Assembly (NCBI RefSeq): GCF_004016445.2
Contig: NZ_SADT02000003.1
Location: 263,231-327,230, forward strand
From: Mesorhizobium sp. M2E.F.Ca.ET.219.01.1.1
Lineage (GTDB): Bacteria; Pseudomonadota; Alphaproteobacteria; Rhizobiales; Rhizobiaceae
DNA: 64,000 bases
Direction of reading: 5' to 3'
The notes beneath the pieces are model-generated. The model saw only the letters and a program-made list of their open reading frames with translations. It did no database searches and was not told the DNA's origin. Positions within the stretch are counted from its first letter, which is position 1. Each line of letters opens with the position of its first letter. A program made the translations under genes and the position numbers. Below are positions 24,331 through 33,487 of the stretch, one piece after another.

Positions 24331-24474
24331 TTGGCTGCCCCGACCGGCCCTGCCTGTCCTCGAAGGAACATTCCGCTTTCTCTTCCCGCCCGAAGTCCCT
24401 ATGTGTCCCTTGTCACACGCGGCGGCACCGCCGTGCTCCAGACTGCAAGCGGCAGAAACCTTATTTCCGAGCCG

Positions 24475-27400
24475 ATGAACATCCAGCCGAAACATTCCCA
24501 GCCACTGATCCTTTCGGGCCGCGACGTGACGGCCGTGCTCGGCCCGACCAACACCGGCAAGACCCATCTCGCCATCGAGCGCATGGTCGCGCATGAGACC
24601 GGCATCATCGGCCTGCCGCTCCGGCTGCTCGCCCGCGAGGTCTATGCCCGCGTCTGCGAGAAGGTCGGCGCCCACAAGGTGGCGCTGATCACCGGCGAGG
24701 AGAAGATCGTCCCTGCCGGCGCGAAATATTCGGTCTGCACCGTCGAGGCGATGCCGCGCGAGACCGACGCCGCCTTCGTTGCCATCGACGAAGTGCAGCT
24801 CGCCGGGGACCTCGAGCGTGGCCATATCTTCACCGATCGCATCCTGCATCTGCGCGGCCGCCAGGAGACGCTGCTGCTGGGCGCGGCCACCATGCATGGC
24901 ATCCTGCAGAAGCTCTTGAAGGGCGTCTCCGTGGTGACCCGGCCGCGCCTGTCGCATCTCGCCTATGCCGGGTCGAAGAAGCTGACCCGGCTGCCGCGGC
25001 GCACGGCGATCGTCGCTTTCTCGGCCGACGAGGTCTATGCCATCGCCGAGCTGATCCGCCGTCAGCAGGGCGGTGCGGCCGTCGTGCTCGGCGCGCTCAG
25101 TCCCCGCACCCGCAACGCGCAGGTGGAGATCTTCCAGTCCGGCGACGTCGACTATCTCGTCGCGACCGACGCCATAGGCATGGGGCTGAACCTCGACCTC
25201 GAGCATGTCGCCTTCGCCCAGAACCGCAAGTTCGACGGCTACCAATACCGCAACCTCAGCGCCGCCGAGCTCGGCCAGATCGCCGGCCGCGCCGGCCGGC
25301 ATCTGCGCGACGGCACGTTCGGCGTCACCGGCCAGGTCGACCCGTTCGACGAGGATCTGGTCGCCAAGATCGAGGCGCATGATTTCGACCCGGTGAAGGT
25401 GCTGCAATGGCGCACCGCCGATTTCGATTTTTCCAGCCTCGACGCGCTCAAGCGCTCGACTGAGACCAATGCGCCGGTCGAGGGGCTGACCCGCGCGCTG
25501 CCGGCTGTCGACGCGCAGGCGCTGGAGCATCTGTCGAAGGACGGCGACATTCGCGCTTTGGCCACCGGCAAGGAGCGTGTCGCGCTGCTCTGGGAAGCCT
25601 GCGCGCTCCCCGACTACCGCAAGATCGCGCCAGCCCAGCACGCCGACCTCATCGCCTCCATCTATATGGACCTTGCGCGCCATGGCCATGTCGATGAGAA
25701 TTACATGGCCGAGCAGGTGCGGCGCGCCGACACGACGGAAGGCGATATCGACACGCTCTCGCACCGGATCGCGCAGATCCGCACCTGGACTTTCGTCTCC
25801 AACCGCCCTGGCTGGCTGGCCGATCAGCTACACTGGCAGGAAAAGACGCGCGAAATCGAAGACAGATTGTCGGATGCGCTGCATGAGCGGTTGACGAAAC
25901 GCTTCGTAGACCGCAGGACTTCCGTCCTCATGCGGCGCCTTAGAGAAAATACCATGCCTGAAGCCGAAATCAGCCCAACCGGAACCGTCCTCGTCGAAGG
26001 CCATCATGTCGGCGAGTTGCAGGGGTTCCGCTTCACCGCCGACCAGAGCGCCGGCGGCGAGGACGCCAAGGCGGTGCGCACCGCTGCCCAGAAGGCGCTT
26101 GCGGCCGAGTTCGACGCGCGCGCGGAACGCTTTGCCGCCTGCGCCAATGGCGACCTGGCCCTGGGCTCCGACGGCGTCCTGCGCTGGATCGGCGCGCCGA
26201 TCGGCACGCTGGTCGGCGGTGACGAGGCGCTGAAGCCGCGCCTGGTCCTGCTTGCCGACGAGCAACTGACCGGCTCTGCCCGCGACAAGGTCGCGGCGCG
26301 CGCCGAGCGTTTCGTCAATTTCCAGATCGAGTCGCTGCTGAAGCCCCTGGTCGATTTGAAGAATGCCGACCAGCTCACCGGTATCGCGCGCGGCATCGCC
26401 TTCCAGCTCGTCGAGCATTTCGGCCTGATCAATCGCCGCGACATCGCCGAGGAGATGAAGTCGCTCGATCAGGAAGGCCGCGCCGCGCTGCGCCGGCTCG
26501 GCGTGCGCTTCGGCGCCTACCATGTCTTCGTGCCGGCGCTGATCAAGCCGGCTCCGGCCGGCCTGGTGACCTTGCTCTGGGCGCTGAAGAACGACGGCAA
26601 GGACAAGCCGGGCTTCGGCGATGTGGTGCATGCGCTGGCCTCCGGCCGCACCTCGGTCGTCATCGACCCAGCCTTCGACAAGACCTTCTACAAGCTCGCC
26701 GGCTACCGCAATCTCGGCCGCCGCGCCGTGCGCGTCGATATCCTCGAGCGGCTTGCCGACCTCATCCGCCCGGCGACCAACTGGAAGCCCGGCCTTGGCC
26801 AGCGCCCGGACGGCGCCTATGACGGCCACGCCTTCATGGTGACGCCGCCGATGATGTCGATCCTTGGCGCCACCGCCGACGACATGGAAGAGATCCTGAA
26901 GGGTCTCGGCTATCGCTCCGAGGCGAAGCCGGCCGCCGAAGTGAAGGCGAAGCTCGACGCGCTGGACGACGCTGTCCGTGAGCAGGCCGCAGCCAAGCTG
27001 GCGGCGGAAGAAGCGGCGCGTGCCGCGCAGGCAGCGGCGGCCGAAGTTGCGACGACGGACACGGTTGCCGAGACATCGCCCGAGGGTTCGGAGCCGGCCG
27101 CAGTAGAACCCGTCGCCGAAGCTCCGGCTGAAGCCGTCGCGGAAGTGGCGGCGGAGCCTGTCGCGGGAGAGCCGGCAGAGGTTCCGATCGAGGTCGCGGA
27201 AGAGGCTCCGGCTGTGGAAGAGACCGCAGTGGTGGACATTGCTGCAGCGACCGAGTCGGCCGCAAGCGCCGACGCGCTTACCTCCCCCTCGATGGGGGAG
27301 GTCGCGGCGCGAAGCGACGCGGGTGGGGGTGAGGGCGCCGACGATACAGGCAGTGCCGATACCACCGAAGCCGGCGCTCCCACCGCCCCGGCGCTGCGCG

Positions 27401-27933
27401 CCGACCCTCCCCACGAGGGGGAGGGTACTGCCGCTGCCAGCGAGGGGCCGGTCGGGGCCGAAGAGCCAAAACCGATCCTTCTGTGGCGGCAAGCCCGTTT
27501 CGACCATCAGCGCCCGCGCCATCGCCAGGACAACCGCCGCGACAATCGTCCGCGCGGTGGCCAGCCCGCGCGCGAGGCAGGCGCCGGAGGCGGCCAGCCC
27601 GGCGACAAGCCGGCGAATGAGGCTCGCCGCGACGGCGCCGGCAAGCCGCGCTTCGACCGCTCGAAATTCAAGCCGAGGCCGGATGCGGGCGACCGCCGCG
27701 AGGGCGGCGAACGCCGCGAAGGCAGGCCGCAAGGCGAGCGCCCGGATCGCCACGAAGGGGGCCGCCGCGACGGCCGGCCCGACTGGAAGGCCAACCGGCA
27801 GGACGGCAAGGGCAACGCGCCGGGCGGCAAGCCGGCCTTCCAGGGCAAGCCGCGCGAAGAGCGCCCGCAGCGCTTCGATCCGGATTCGCCCTTCGCCAAG
27901 CTCGCCGCCTTGCGCGACCAGCTGAAGAAATAA
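24475..27933 (+). CDS. Suv3/MgpS-like DEAD/DEAH-box RNA helicase with long basic tail
   Basis: From ATG 24475 the product is about 1152 residues. Superfamily 2 motifs are clear: Walker A GPTNTGKT (23-30), DEVQ (motif II, about 105), and motif VI QIAGRAGR (about 265). This is the Suv3 mitochondrial-type helicase family, called MgpS in rhizobia. A long middle domain (about 450-820) follows, then an Ala/Glu-rich stretch containing an inserted palindromic repeat (27280-27426), and a C-terminal Arg/Gly/Asp-rich tail (RREGGERREGRPQGERPDRHEGG) that probably binds RNA. An upstream frame is open to 24331, but homologous sequence appears to begin near 24475. Followed 15 bp later by an S4 RNA-binding gene, suggesting a shared transcript. 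Confidence 0.87.
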   Translation: MNIQPKHSQPLILSGRDVTAVLGPTNTGKTHLAIERMVAHETGIIGLPLRLLAREVYARVCEKVGAHKVALITGEEKIVPAGAKYSVCTVEAMPRETDAAFVAIDEVQLAGDLERGHIFTDRILHLRGRQETLLLGAATMHGILQKLLKGVSVVTRPRLSHLAYAGSKKLTRLPRRTAIVAFSADEVYAIAELIRRQQGGAAVVLGALSPRTRNAQVEIFQSGDVDYLVATDAIGMGLNLDLEHVAFAQNRKFDGYQYRNLSAAELGQIAGRAGRHLRDGTFGVTGQVDPFDEDLVAKIEAHDFDPVKVLQWRTADFDFSSLDALKRSTETNAPVEGLTRALPAVDAQALEHLSKDGDIRALATGKERVALLWEACALPDYRKIAPAQHADLIASIYMDLARHGHVDENYMAEQVRRADTTEGDIDTLSHRIAQIRTWTFVSNRPGWLADQLHWQEKTREIEDRLSDALHERLTKRFVDRRTSVLMRRLRENTMPEAEISPTGTVLVEGHHVGELQGFRFTADQSAGGEDAKAVRTAAQKALAAEFDARAERFAACANGDLALGSDGVLRWIGAPIGTLVGGDEALKPRLVLLADEQLTGSARDKVAARAERFVNFQIESLLKPLVDLKNADQLTGIARGIAFQLVEHFGLINRRDIAEEMKSLDQEGRAALRRLGVRFGAYHVFVPALIKPAPAGLVTLLWALKNDGKDKPGFGDVVHALASGRTSVVIDPAFDKTFYKLAGYRNLGRRAVRVDILERLADLIRPATNWKPGLGQRPDGAYDGHAFMVTPPMMSILGATADDMEEILKGLGYRSEAKPAAEVKAKLDALDDAVREQAAAKLAAEEAARAAQAAAAEVATTDTVAETSPEGSEPAAVEPVAEAPAEAVAEVAAEPVAGEPAEVPIEVAEEAPAVEETAVVDIAAATESAASADALTSPSMGEVAARSDAGGGEGADDTGSADTTEAGAPTAPALRADPPHEGEGTAAASEGPVGAEEPKPILLWRQARFDHQRPRHRQDNRRDNRPRGGQPAREAGAGGGQPGDKPANEARRDGAGKPRFDRSKFKPRPDAGDRREGGERREGRPQGERPDRHEGGRRDGRPDWKANRQDGKGNAPGGKPAFQGKPREERPQRFDPDSPFAKLAALRDQLKK
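27280..27426. repeat. Palindromic rhizobial-type repeat inserted in frame in the helicase gene
   Basis: The left hairpin ACCTCCCCCTCGATGGGGGAGGT (27280-27302, shown with its symmetric ends) and the right hairpin ACCCTCCCC-ACGAG-GGGGAGGGT (27404-27426) flank GGTGGGGGTGAGGGCG and CACCGCCCC segments. This is the layout of the CTCCCCC/GGGGGAG intergenic repeats of rhizobia (compare 39910-40066). Here it is translated in frame as TSPSMGEVAARSDAGGG ... ALRADPPHEGEG. Confidence 0.8.
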
Positions 27934-27948
27934 CCTCGGCCGGTTGCA

Positions 27949-28335
27949 ATGGTTGGAGAAGGCCGCCAGCGCATCGACAAATGGCTGTTCTTCTCGCGCG
28001 CGGTGAAATCGCGCTCGCTGGCGGCGAAGGTCGTCGTCGCCGGACGCGTCCGCATCAATCGCGACAAAGCAGCGCAGGCCTCCGATCTGGTGAAGCCCGG
28101 CGACGTGCTGACCATCACGCTCGAGGGCCGTATCCTGGTCTGGAAAGTGATGGATTGCGGCGTGCGGCGCGGGCCGGCCGATGAAGCGCGCCTGCTTTAC
28201 GAGGACATGTCGCCGGCACCGACGCCCAAGGGCGAGGCCGTTGCGGACGCCATTCCGGCACTGCGCGAGGCCGGCAGCGGCCGCCCGACCAAACGCGAGC
28301 GCCGCCAGACCGACCGTCTGTTAAGCGACGATTGA
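27949..28335 (+). CDS. S4-domain RNA-binding protein (HslR-like)
   Basis: A 128-residue protein. The S4 domain occupies about residues 6-65 (RIDKWLFFSRAVKSRSLAAKVVVAGRVRINRDKA), like Hsp15/HslR, which binds nascent-chain-bearing 50S subunits. A basic C-terminal tail (GRPTKRERRQTDRLLSDD) follows. Located 15 bp after the helicase on the same strand, so probably co-transcribed and likely involved with RNA or ribosomes. It is shorter than rRNA pseudouridine synthases and lacks a catalytic domain. Confidence 0.9.
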   Translation: MVGEGRQRIDKWLFFSRAVKSRSLAAKVVVAGRVRINRDKAAQASDLVKPGDVLTITLEGRILVWKVMDCGVRRGPADEARLLYEDMSPAPTPKGEAVADAIPALREAGSGRPTKRERRQTDRLLSDD

Positions 28336-28537
28336 GACATAACCGGCCCGGTGCGTAGCCGGAGCAATTCCGCGAAACCTGCGCGGCGATCAGGCTCGGT
28401 GGCCTCGATCCGCTGTTCCGGCCGGAATTCCTTTCCGGCCCTCCGGCTCCGCCGGCAATCCCTACCCTTGCATGCGGCGGGCAAAGGCGTTACCTCAGCC
28501 AAAAAGCCCAACAAAATGGGACGTTCCGGAGCCTGCA

Positions 28538-28876
28538 ATGACCTATGTCGTGACCGACAATTGCATCAAATGCAAATATATGGACTGCATCGAGGTCTGT
28601 CCGGTCGACTGCTTCTACGAGGGCGAGAACATGCTCGTCATCCATCCCGACGAGTGCATCGACTGCGGCGTGTGCGAGCCCGAATGCCCGGCGGACGCGA
28701 TCAAGCCGGACACCGAGGGCGGTCTCGACAAATGGTTGCAGATCAACGCCGAATACGCCGAGAAATGGCCGAACATCACGGCCAAGAAAGAACCGCCGGC
28801 CGACGCCAAGACCTTTGACGGCGAGACCGGGAAGTTCGAGAAATATTTCTCGACCGAACCCGGCGAGGGTGATTGA
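28538..28876 (+). CDS. fdxA: 7Fe ferredoxin FdxA
   Basis: A 112-residue ferredoxin, the usual length. The first cluster region is CIKCKYMDCIEVCPVDC (Cys9, 12, 17, 21, 25) and the second is CIDCGVCEPEC (Cys40, 43, 46, 50), the 7Fe (3Fe-4S plus 4Fe-4S) FdxA pattern. The rest is a helical C-terminal extension conserved in alphaproteobacteria. It carries electrons in the cytoplasm; partners are not evident here. The ATG at 28538 matches the family start; upstream frame residues are not conserved-looking. Confidence 0.96.
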   Translation: MTYVVTDNCIKCKYMDCIEVCPVDCFYEGENMLVIHPDECIDCGVCEPECPADAIKPDTEGGLDKWLQINAEYAEKWPNITAKKEPPADAKTFDGETGKFEKYFSTEPGEGD

Positions 28877-28980
28877 TAAAGAGGCCTATAGCGCGGGCAT
28901 GACGCCGCGTAACGGGGCCGATACAAATACTGTCTTGACAGGCAGCGCTGCCGCTTGGCGTCAGCGAACGCGGCAAAACC

Positions 28981-29009
28981 TTGATTCTTCCGACTTTTTG
29001 TGTTACATA
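28981..29009 (+). promoter_or_regulatory. Candidate sigma-70 promoter of carD
   Basis: TTGATT (28981-28986) and TACATA (29004-29009) are separated by exactly 17 bases. The gap 28877-29250 between fdxA and carD has no gene, so the predicted leader of about 230 bases is long. I see no defined riboswitch in it. Confidence 0.45.
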
Positions 29010-29250
29010 AGCCAAACATGCCGGTGACACGACGTCGATTTATGGCGCTAACGCCCCAAATCACTGAAAGGTGAGCTTTTAAATCCGGACCAGAGCGATC
29101 TGGGGCAGGCGGTTGCATTTGTGCGATATGCCGGTCCCCTGCTTTTCCGGTGGGTTCATCCTGTTGCGACGGCTAACGGTCGGCTATCGCCGGCCCCATG
29201 GGTTCGCGCCGGCATGATGCCGGCGGCACAACTAAGGAGTTCAGGGCGTA

Positions 29251-29832
29251 ATGGCAACGATCACCCCGCAGAAGAAGTCCACCGCGGCCCGCCACGGGTT
29301 CAAGACCGGCGAGTTCATCGTCTATCCGGCGCATGGCGTCGGCCAGATCGTGGCGATCGACGAGCAGGAAGTTGCGGGTCACAAGCTGGAACTGTTCGTC
29401 ATCGATTTCCAGAAGGACAAGATGCGGCTGAAGGTGCCGGTCGCCAAGGCGACATCGATCGGCATGCGCAAGCTGTCGGAAGAGGATTATGTCGACCGCG
29501 CGCTGAAGGTCGTGCAGGGCCGCGCCCGCATCAAGCGCACCATGTGGTCGCGCCGCGCCCAGGAATATGATGCCAAGATCAATTCCGGCGACCTGATCTC
29601 GATCTCGGAAGTCGTCCGCGACCTCTACCGTGCCGACAACCAGCCGGAGCAGTCCTACTCCGAGCGTCAGCTCTATGAAGCCGCGCTCGACCGTATGGCG
29701 CGCGAGATCGCCGCGGTGAACCGCATGTCGGAGACCGAGGCGGTTCGCCTCATCGAGGTCAACCTCAACAAGGGTCCGAAGCGCGGCGCCAAGGCCGACA
29801 ACGAAGAATCCGAACAGGAAGAAGCTGCCTGA
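29251..29832 (+). CDS. CarD family transcriptional regulator
   Basis: A 193-residue CarD/CdnL protein. The RNA-polymerase-interacting domain occupies about residues 15-75 (FKTGEFIVYPAHGVGQIVAIDEQEVAG ... FVIDFQKDKMRLKVPV), followed by the helical DNA-binding domain with LKVVQGRARIKRTMWSRRAQEY and SGDLISISEVVRDLYR. In alphaproteobacteria such proteins bind the polymerase beta subunit and stabilise open complexes, notably at rRNA and biosynthesis promoters. The ribosome-binding site AAGGAG is 11 bases from the ATG, slightly long. Monocistronic, with a strong terminator at 29858-29884. Confidence 0.95.
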   Translation: MATITPQKKSTAARHGFKTGEFIVYPAHGVGQIVAIDEQEVAGHKLELFVIDFQKDKMRLKVPVAKATSIGMRKLSEEDYVDRALKVVQGRARIKRTMWSRRAQEYDAKINSGDLISISEVVRDLYRADNQPEQSYSERQLYEAALDRMAREIAAVNRMSETEAVRLIEVNLNKGPKRGAKADNEESEQEEAA

Positions 29833-29857
29833 GCTTTTTCGCCTTAAGTTTACGAAG

Positions 29858-29884
29858 AACCCGGCCTCGCGCCGGGTTTTTTGT
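29858..29884 (+). terminator. Rho-independent terminator of carD
   Basis: Stem AACCCGGC / GCCGGGTT with a 5-base loop, followed by TTTTTTG. Confidence 0.93.
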
Positions 29885-29904
29885 TTCTGAAGGCCTGTCG
29901 AAGG

Positions 29905-30678
29905 TTACGCGCCTCCCCCTTCCTTCTGCGCCTCTTCCTGGCGCAGCGAGGCAATGAAGCGTTTCGTCCGCTCGCGCTCCGGATTGTCGAACACGACCGA
30001 GGCCGGACCTTTCTCGACGATCGCGCCGGCATCGAGGAAGACGACCTCCCCAGCGATCTTGGAGGCGAGCCTGAGATCATGCGTGGCCATCACCATGGTC
30101 GTGCCCTCGCGCGCAAGCTGCCCGAGCACGTCGACCACTTCCTGCGCCAGCTCCGGATCGAGCGCCGAGGTCGGCTCGTCGCAGAGCAGCACGCGCGGCG
30201 ACGGCGCCAACGCGCGGGCGATCGCCACGCGCTGCTGCTGGCCGCCGGACAGCGTCGCCGGCCACGCCTCGGCCTTGTGCGCCATGCCGACCTTCTCGAG
30301 CAGCGCCATCGCCCGCTCGCGCGCCCTCGGCTCGGGCCATTTCAGCACTGTCACCAGCCCTTCCATGACATTCTCGATCGCTGTGCGATGCGGGAAAAGC
30401 TGGAAGTTCTGGAACACCATGCCGGTCTGCAGGCGGATGCGCTGGATATCTTTCGCCGGCACCTTGCCGCCCGGATGGAACGCAAGCGTCTCCTCGCCGA
30501 TGCGCAAGGAACCGGACGTCGGGATCTCCAGCAGGTTGATGCAACGCAGCAGCGTGCTTTTGCCCCCGCCGGAAGGGCCGACCAGCGCCGTCACGCCGCC
30601 TTCGTCGATGCTGACGGTGACGCCCTTCAGCACAAGATTGTCGCCAAAACGCTTCTCGATATTGGTGAGGCCGATCAT
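29905..30678 (-). CDS. Polar amino-acid ABC transporter ATP-binding protein
   Basis: A 257-residue ABC ATPase: Walker A GPSGGGKST (34-42), Q-loop MVFQNFQLFPH, signature LSGGQQQR and Walker B VLLCDEPTSALD, all intact, closest in pattern to the GlnQ/HisP/TcyN branch. It energises the permease encoded immediately upstream, whose stop codon overlaps this start (ATGA), so translation is coupled. The longer open frame on this strand begins inside the permease in a different frame and is not a fusion. Last gene of the bp-permease-ATPase operon. Confidence 0.94.
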   Translation of the reverse strand: MIGLTNIEKRFGDNLVLKGVTVSIDEGGVTALVGPSGGGKSTLLRCINLLEIPTSGSLRIGEETLAFHPGGKVPAKDIQRIRLQTGMVFQNFQLFPHRTAIENVMEGLVTVLKWPEPRARERAMALLEKVGMAHKAEAWPATLSGGQQQRVAIARALAPSPRVLLCDEPTSALDPELAQEVVDVLGQLAREGTTMVMATHDLRLASKIAGEVVFLDAGAIVEKGPASVVFDNPERERTKRFIASLRQEEAQKEGGGA

Positions 30679-31355
30679 GCGTTGGCCTCCAGGAAGCCGC
30701 CATAGCGGTTGAGCCGCACCTCCAGCCGCGCCTGCAGCGCCGACAGCACCGAGCTCAATGCGAGATAGAGCGCCGCCGCCTCGACATAGAGGATCAGCGG
30801 CTCGTAGGTGGTGGCGACGATGCGCTGCGCGGCCTGGAACATCTCCGGCACGGTGATGGCTGCCGCCAGCGAGGTGTCCTTGACCAGCGAGATGAAGGTG
30901 TTGGAGAGCGGCGGCACCGCGACGCGACCCGCCTGCGGCAGGATGGTGCGGCGCATCGCCTGGCTCCAGGTCATGCCGATCGAGTAGGAAGCCTCCCACT
31001 GGCCCTTCGGCACCGAACCGATGACGGCGCGGATGATCTCGGAGGTGTAGGCGCCGATGTTGAGCGTGAAGCCGATCAGCGCCGCGGGAAAGGCATCGAG
31101 CAGGATGCCGACCGACGGCAGGCCGTAGAAGATCAGGAACAATTGAACGAGCAGCGGCGTGCCGCGGAAGATCCAGACATAGAAGCGCACCAGCGCGACC
31201 AACGGCTTCGGGCCGAACAGCCTGATCAGCGCCGTCACCAGTCCGGCGATGAGCCCCAGCGCGAAGGACAGAAGAGTGAGCGGCACGGTGAAGATGAGCG
31301 CCGCCCACAACAGTGTCGGCAGCGACTCCAGCATCAATTGCAGCCAGTGCGGCAC
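30675..31355 (-). CDS. Polar amino-acid ABC transporter permease
   Basis: A 226-residue HisM/GlnP/TcyL-type inner-membrane permease with about five membrane helices. The cytoplasmic EAA-like loop EASYSIGMTWSQAMRRTILPQA (about residues 124-145) contacts the ATPase. VWIFRGTPLLVQLFLIFYGLP is the family N-terminal signature. A single permease suggests a homodimeric channel, as in cystine-type systems. Overlaps the downstream ATPase by four bases. Separated from the upstream binding-protein gene by a hairpin with T-tract (31461-31492), which would give less permease than binding protein. Confidence 0.94.
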   Translation of the reverse strand: MPHWLQLMLESLPTLLWAALIFTVPLTLLSFALGLIAGLVTALIRLFGPKPLVALVRFYVWIFRGTPLLVQLFLIFYGLPSVGILLDAFPAALIGFTLNIGAYTSEIIRAVIGSVPKGQWEASYSIGMTWSQAMRRTILPQAGRVAVPPLSNTFISLVKDTSLAAAITVPEMFQAAQRIVATTYEPLILYVEAAALYLALSSVLSALQARLEVRLNRYGGFLEANA

Positions 31356-31460
31356 GGGGCGCTTCTCCTTCCCAGATACGGCGGCACCTTCCCCCGTACG
31401 GAACGACTATCTTGCAAAAACGAGCGGGCCGTCAAAGACGGGCCCCGATGGATATCATTG

Positions 31461-31492
31461 AAAAAATGGCGGGTCGTCGAAGACGGCCCGCC
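31461..31492 (-). terminator. Terminator/attenuator between binding protein and permease genes
   Basis: On the minus strand the stem GGCGGGCCGTC / GACGACCCGCC with TTC loop is followed by six T residues. Partial termination here would give excess binding protein, as is common in ABC operons. Confidence 0.85.
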
Positions 31493-31515
31493 GGTTTCGA
31501 ACAAACGGCAATGGC

Positions 31516-32289
31516 TTACTGCGAGACGTCCTGGCCGAAGTACTTGTCGGCGATCTTCTTGTAGGTGCCGTCGGCCTTGATGTCGGCCAGCGCCTTGTTG
31601 ATGGCCGCGACCAGTTCCGGATCGCCCTTGCGCACGATGACGCCGGAATAGTCGGCATTTTCTTCCTGCGCGGCGATCTTCACGTTGGCGTCCGGTTTGT
31701 GCTTCTTGAAGTCCAGGAAGGACAGGCTGTCGTTGATGGTGGCGTCCGCGCGGCCGGTGAGCAGAAGCTGGATCGACTGGTCGAAGCCGTCGGTGCCGAC
31801 CAGTTCGGCGCCGTTCTTCTCGGCGAGCTTGCCGAAATTCGAGGTCAGCGACTGCGCCGACTTCTTGCCCTTGAGATCGGCGAAGGTCTTGATGTCGGTG
31901 TTGTCGCCGCGCACGATCAGCACCGCCTTCGAGGCGATATAGGGATCGGAGAAATCATACTTGGCCTTGCGGGCGTCGGTGATGCCGACCTCGTTGATGA
32001 CGGCGTCGTAGCGGTTGGCGTCGAGGCCTGCGATCAGACCGTCCCACTTGCCTTCCAGGAACTCGACCTTGACGCCGAGCTTCTCGCCGATCGCCTTGGC
32101 AATCTCGACATCGAAGCCGACCAGCGCGTTGGATTCGTCATGATAGGTGAAGGGCGCATAGGTGCCTTCAGTGCCGACCTTGAGCACGCCGGCCTGCTTG
32201 ATCTGGTCGAGATTGGCGCCGGCATGGCCGGCGGTGACCGCCAGAACCTGCAGCGTTCCGGCGATGAGGAGCGATTTAAGCCATTTCAT
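31516..32289 (-). CDS. Polar amino-acid (cystine-type) ABC transporter substrate-binding protein
   Basis: A 257-residue periplasmic binding protein (SBP family 3). Signal peptide of about 24 residues (MKWLKSLLIAGTLQVLAVTAGHA), then GVLKVGTEGTYAPFTYHDESNALVGFDVEIAKAIGEKLG, the standard N-lobe, and DAVINEVGITDARKAKYDFSDPY, the hinge region. The pattern is closest to the FliY/TcyJ cystine group, but ligand choice is uncertain. The frame is open to 32436, but the signal peptide begins at 32289, so that start is used. First gene of the operon; the upstream gap to 32596 should hold its promoter and that of rpoH. Confidence 0.92.
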   Translation of the reverse strand: MKWLKSLLIAGTLQVLAVTAGHAGANLDQIKQAGVLKVGTEGTYAPFTYHDESNALVGFDVEIAKAIGEKLGVKVEFLEGKWDGLIAGLDANRYDAVINEVGITDARKAKYDFSDPYIASKAVLIVRGDNTDIKTFADLKGKKSAQSLTSNFGKLAEKNGAELVGTDGFDQSIQLLLTGRADATINDSLSFLDFKKHKPDANVKIAAQEENADYSGVIVRKGDPELVAAINKALADIKADGTYKKIADKYFGQDVSQ

Positions 32290-32596
32290 TTTTCTGTGAT
32301 CCCGTTTTGACCGGTGGCCCGGTCCGATTGTGAGAGCCGGAAACTGACAGATAGAAGGTCGCGAAATAAGGAACCAGATTTCAAAAATCGGCCTTGCCGG
32401 AAATCTGATTCTCAAAATCGCCCGATAATCCGCCAAGCGGCATTTCGGGGCCCGCTAACGGAATGTTCCCGCCGGCAACATTTGCCCCCTCGGGCGGCGG
32501 AACCATCCATGCGCCTGACACGTTGCATGGCAGTTGTAGGGCGCGGCGGCGTCTTTTCAACCGTCGTAAGCGCAATCACCGCCAACAGGAGCCGGC

Positions 32597-33460
32597 ATGA
32601 TCGAGGACGCGGCAGGACGGACACTGGTCCGGGCGGCAATGAAGGCTCCCTATCTCGAGCGCGACGAAGAGCATGTCCTTGCGCTCCGCTGGAAGGAAGA
32701 GAACGACCAGCACGCGCTGCATCGGATCACCGTCGCCCATATGCGACTGGTCATCTCCATGGCCTCGAAATTCCGCCATTACGGCCTGCCGCTCGGCGAC
32801 CTCATCCAGGAGGGCCATGTCGGCCTGCTCGAGGCGGCGGCCCGTTTCGAGCCCGCGCGCGAAGTGCGCTTCTCGACCTACGCTACCTGGTGGATCCGCG
32901 CCTCGATGCAGGACTACATCCTGCGCAACTGGTCGATCGTGCGCGGCGGCACTAGCTCTGCGCAGAAGGCGCTGTTCTTCAATCTCAGGCGCTTGCGCGC
33001 ACGGCTGGCCAACGGCGCCGAGCCGCTCTCCAACGCCACGCTCTACCGTGAGGTCTCGGCGGCGCTCGGCGTTCCCGAAGCGGACGTGGCGATGATGGAT
33101 TCACGCCTGTCCTCCCCAGACAGCTCGCTCAACGCACCGCTTGCCGACGAAAACGGCGCTGCCGAGCGGATGGATTTCCTGGTCTCCGAAGACCCGCTGC
33201 CCGACGAGATCGTCGGTGAAAGAATCGACGTCCAGCGCCGCGCCCTCTGGCTGAAAAGCGCGCTTGGCGCGCTCAACGCCCGCGAGCTTCGCATCATCGA
33301 GGAGCGCAGGCTGAGCGATGACGGCGCCACGCTTGAATCGCTTGGCGAACAGCTCGGCATCTCCAAGGAGCGTGTCCGCCAGATCGAGGCGCGTGCCATG
33401 GAAAAGCTGAAGCTGGCGCTGGTGAAGCAGAACCCGGAATTCTTGGCGGAGGCCGCCTGA
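32597..33460 (+). CDS. rpoH: RNA polymerase sigma-32 factor (RpoH type)
   Basis: A 287-residue sigma factor of the sigma-32 group. Region 2 includes HMRLVISMASKFRHYGLPLGDLIQEGHVGLLEAA (48-81) and FSTYATWWIRASMQDYILRNWSIVR (92-116). The RpoH box QKALFFNLR (about 123-131) is diagnostic of heat-shock sigma factors. Region 4 ends with LGEQLGISKERVRQIEARAMEKLK. Rhizobia usually carry two RpoH paralogues, and this one's divergence (QKALFF rather than QRKLFF) suggests the second, stationary or oxidative-stress type, though this is inference. AGGAG precedes the ATG. The flanking gap 32290-32596 holds no other gene. Confidence 0.93.
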   Translation: MIEDAAGRTLVRAAMKAPYLERDEEHVLALRWKEENDQHALHRITVAHMRLVISMASKFRHYGLPLGDLIQEGHVGLLEAAARFEPAREVRFSTYATWWIRASMQDYILRNWSIVRGGTSSAQKALFFNLRRLRARLANGAEPLSNATLYREVSAALGVPEADVAMMDSRLSSPDSSLNAPLADENGAAERMDFLVSEDPLPDEIVGERIDVQRRALWLKSALGALNARELRIIEERRLSDDGATLESLGEQLGISKERVRQIEARAMEKLKLALVKQNPEFLAEAA

Positions 33461-33487
33461 CAGAAGCAGACAGAATCTGGTATGTTA

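Noticed and set aside
24226..25764. Minus-strand open frame (512 codons) opposite the helicase
   Set aside because: Antisense of conserved helicase motifs; no domain or ribosome-binding site.
28877..29250. Riboswitch or small RNA in the long carD leader
   Set aside because: No recognisable conserved element or terminator in the 374-bp gap; only a promoter candidate could be supported.
29905..31308. Apparent fusion of permease and ATPase in one 467-codon frame
   Set aside because: The upstream half is the permease gene read in the wrong frame; true genes overlap at ATGA (30675-30678).
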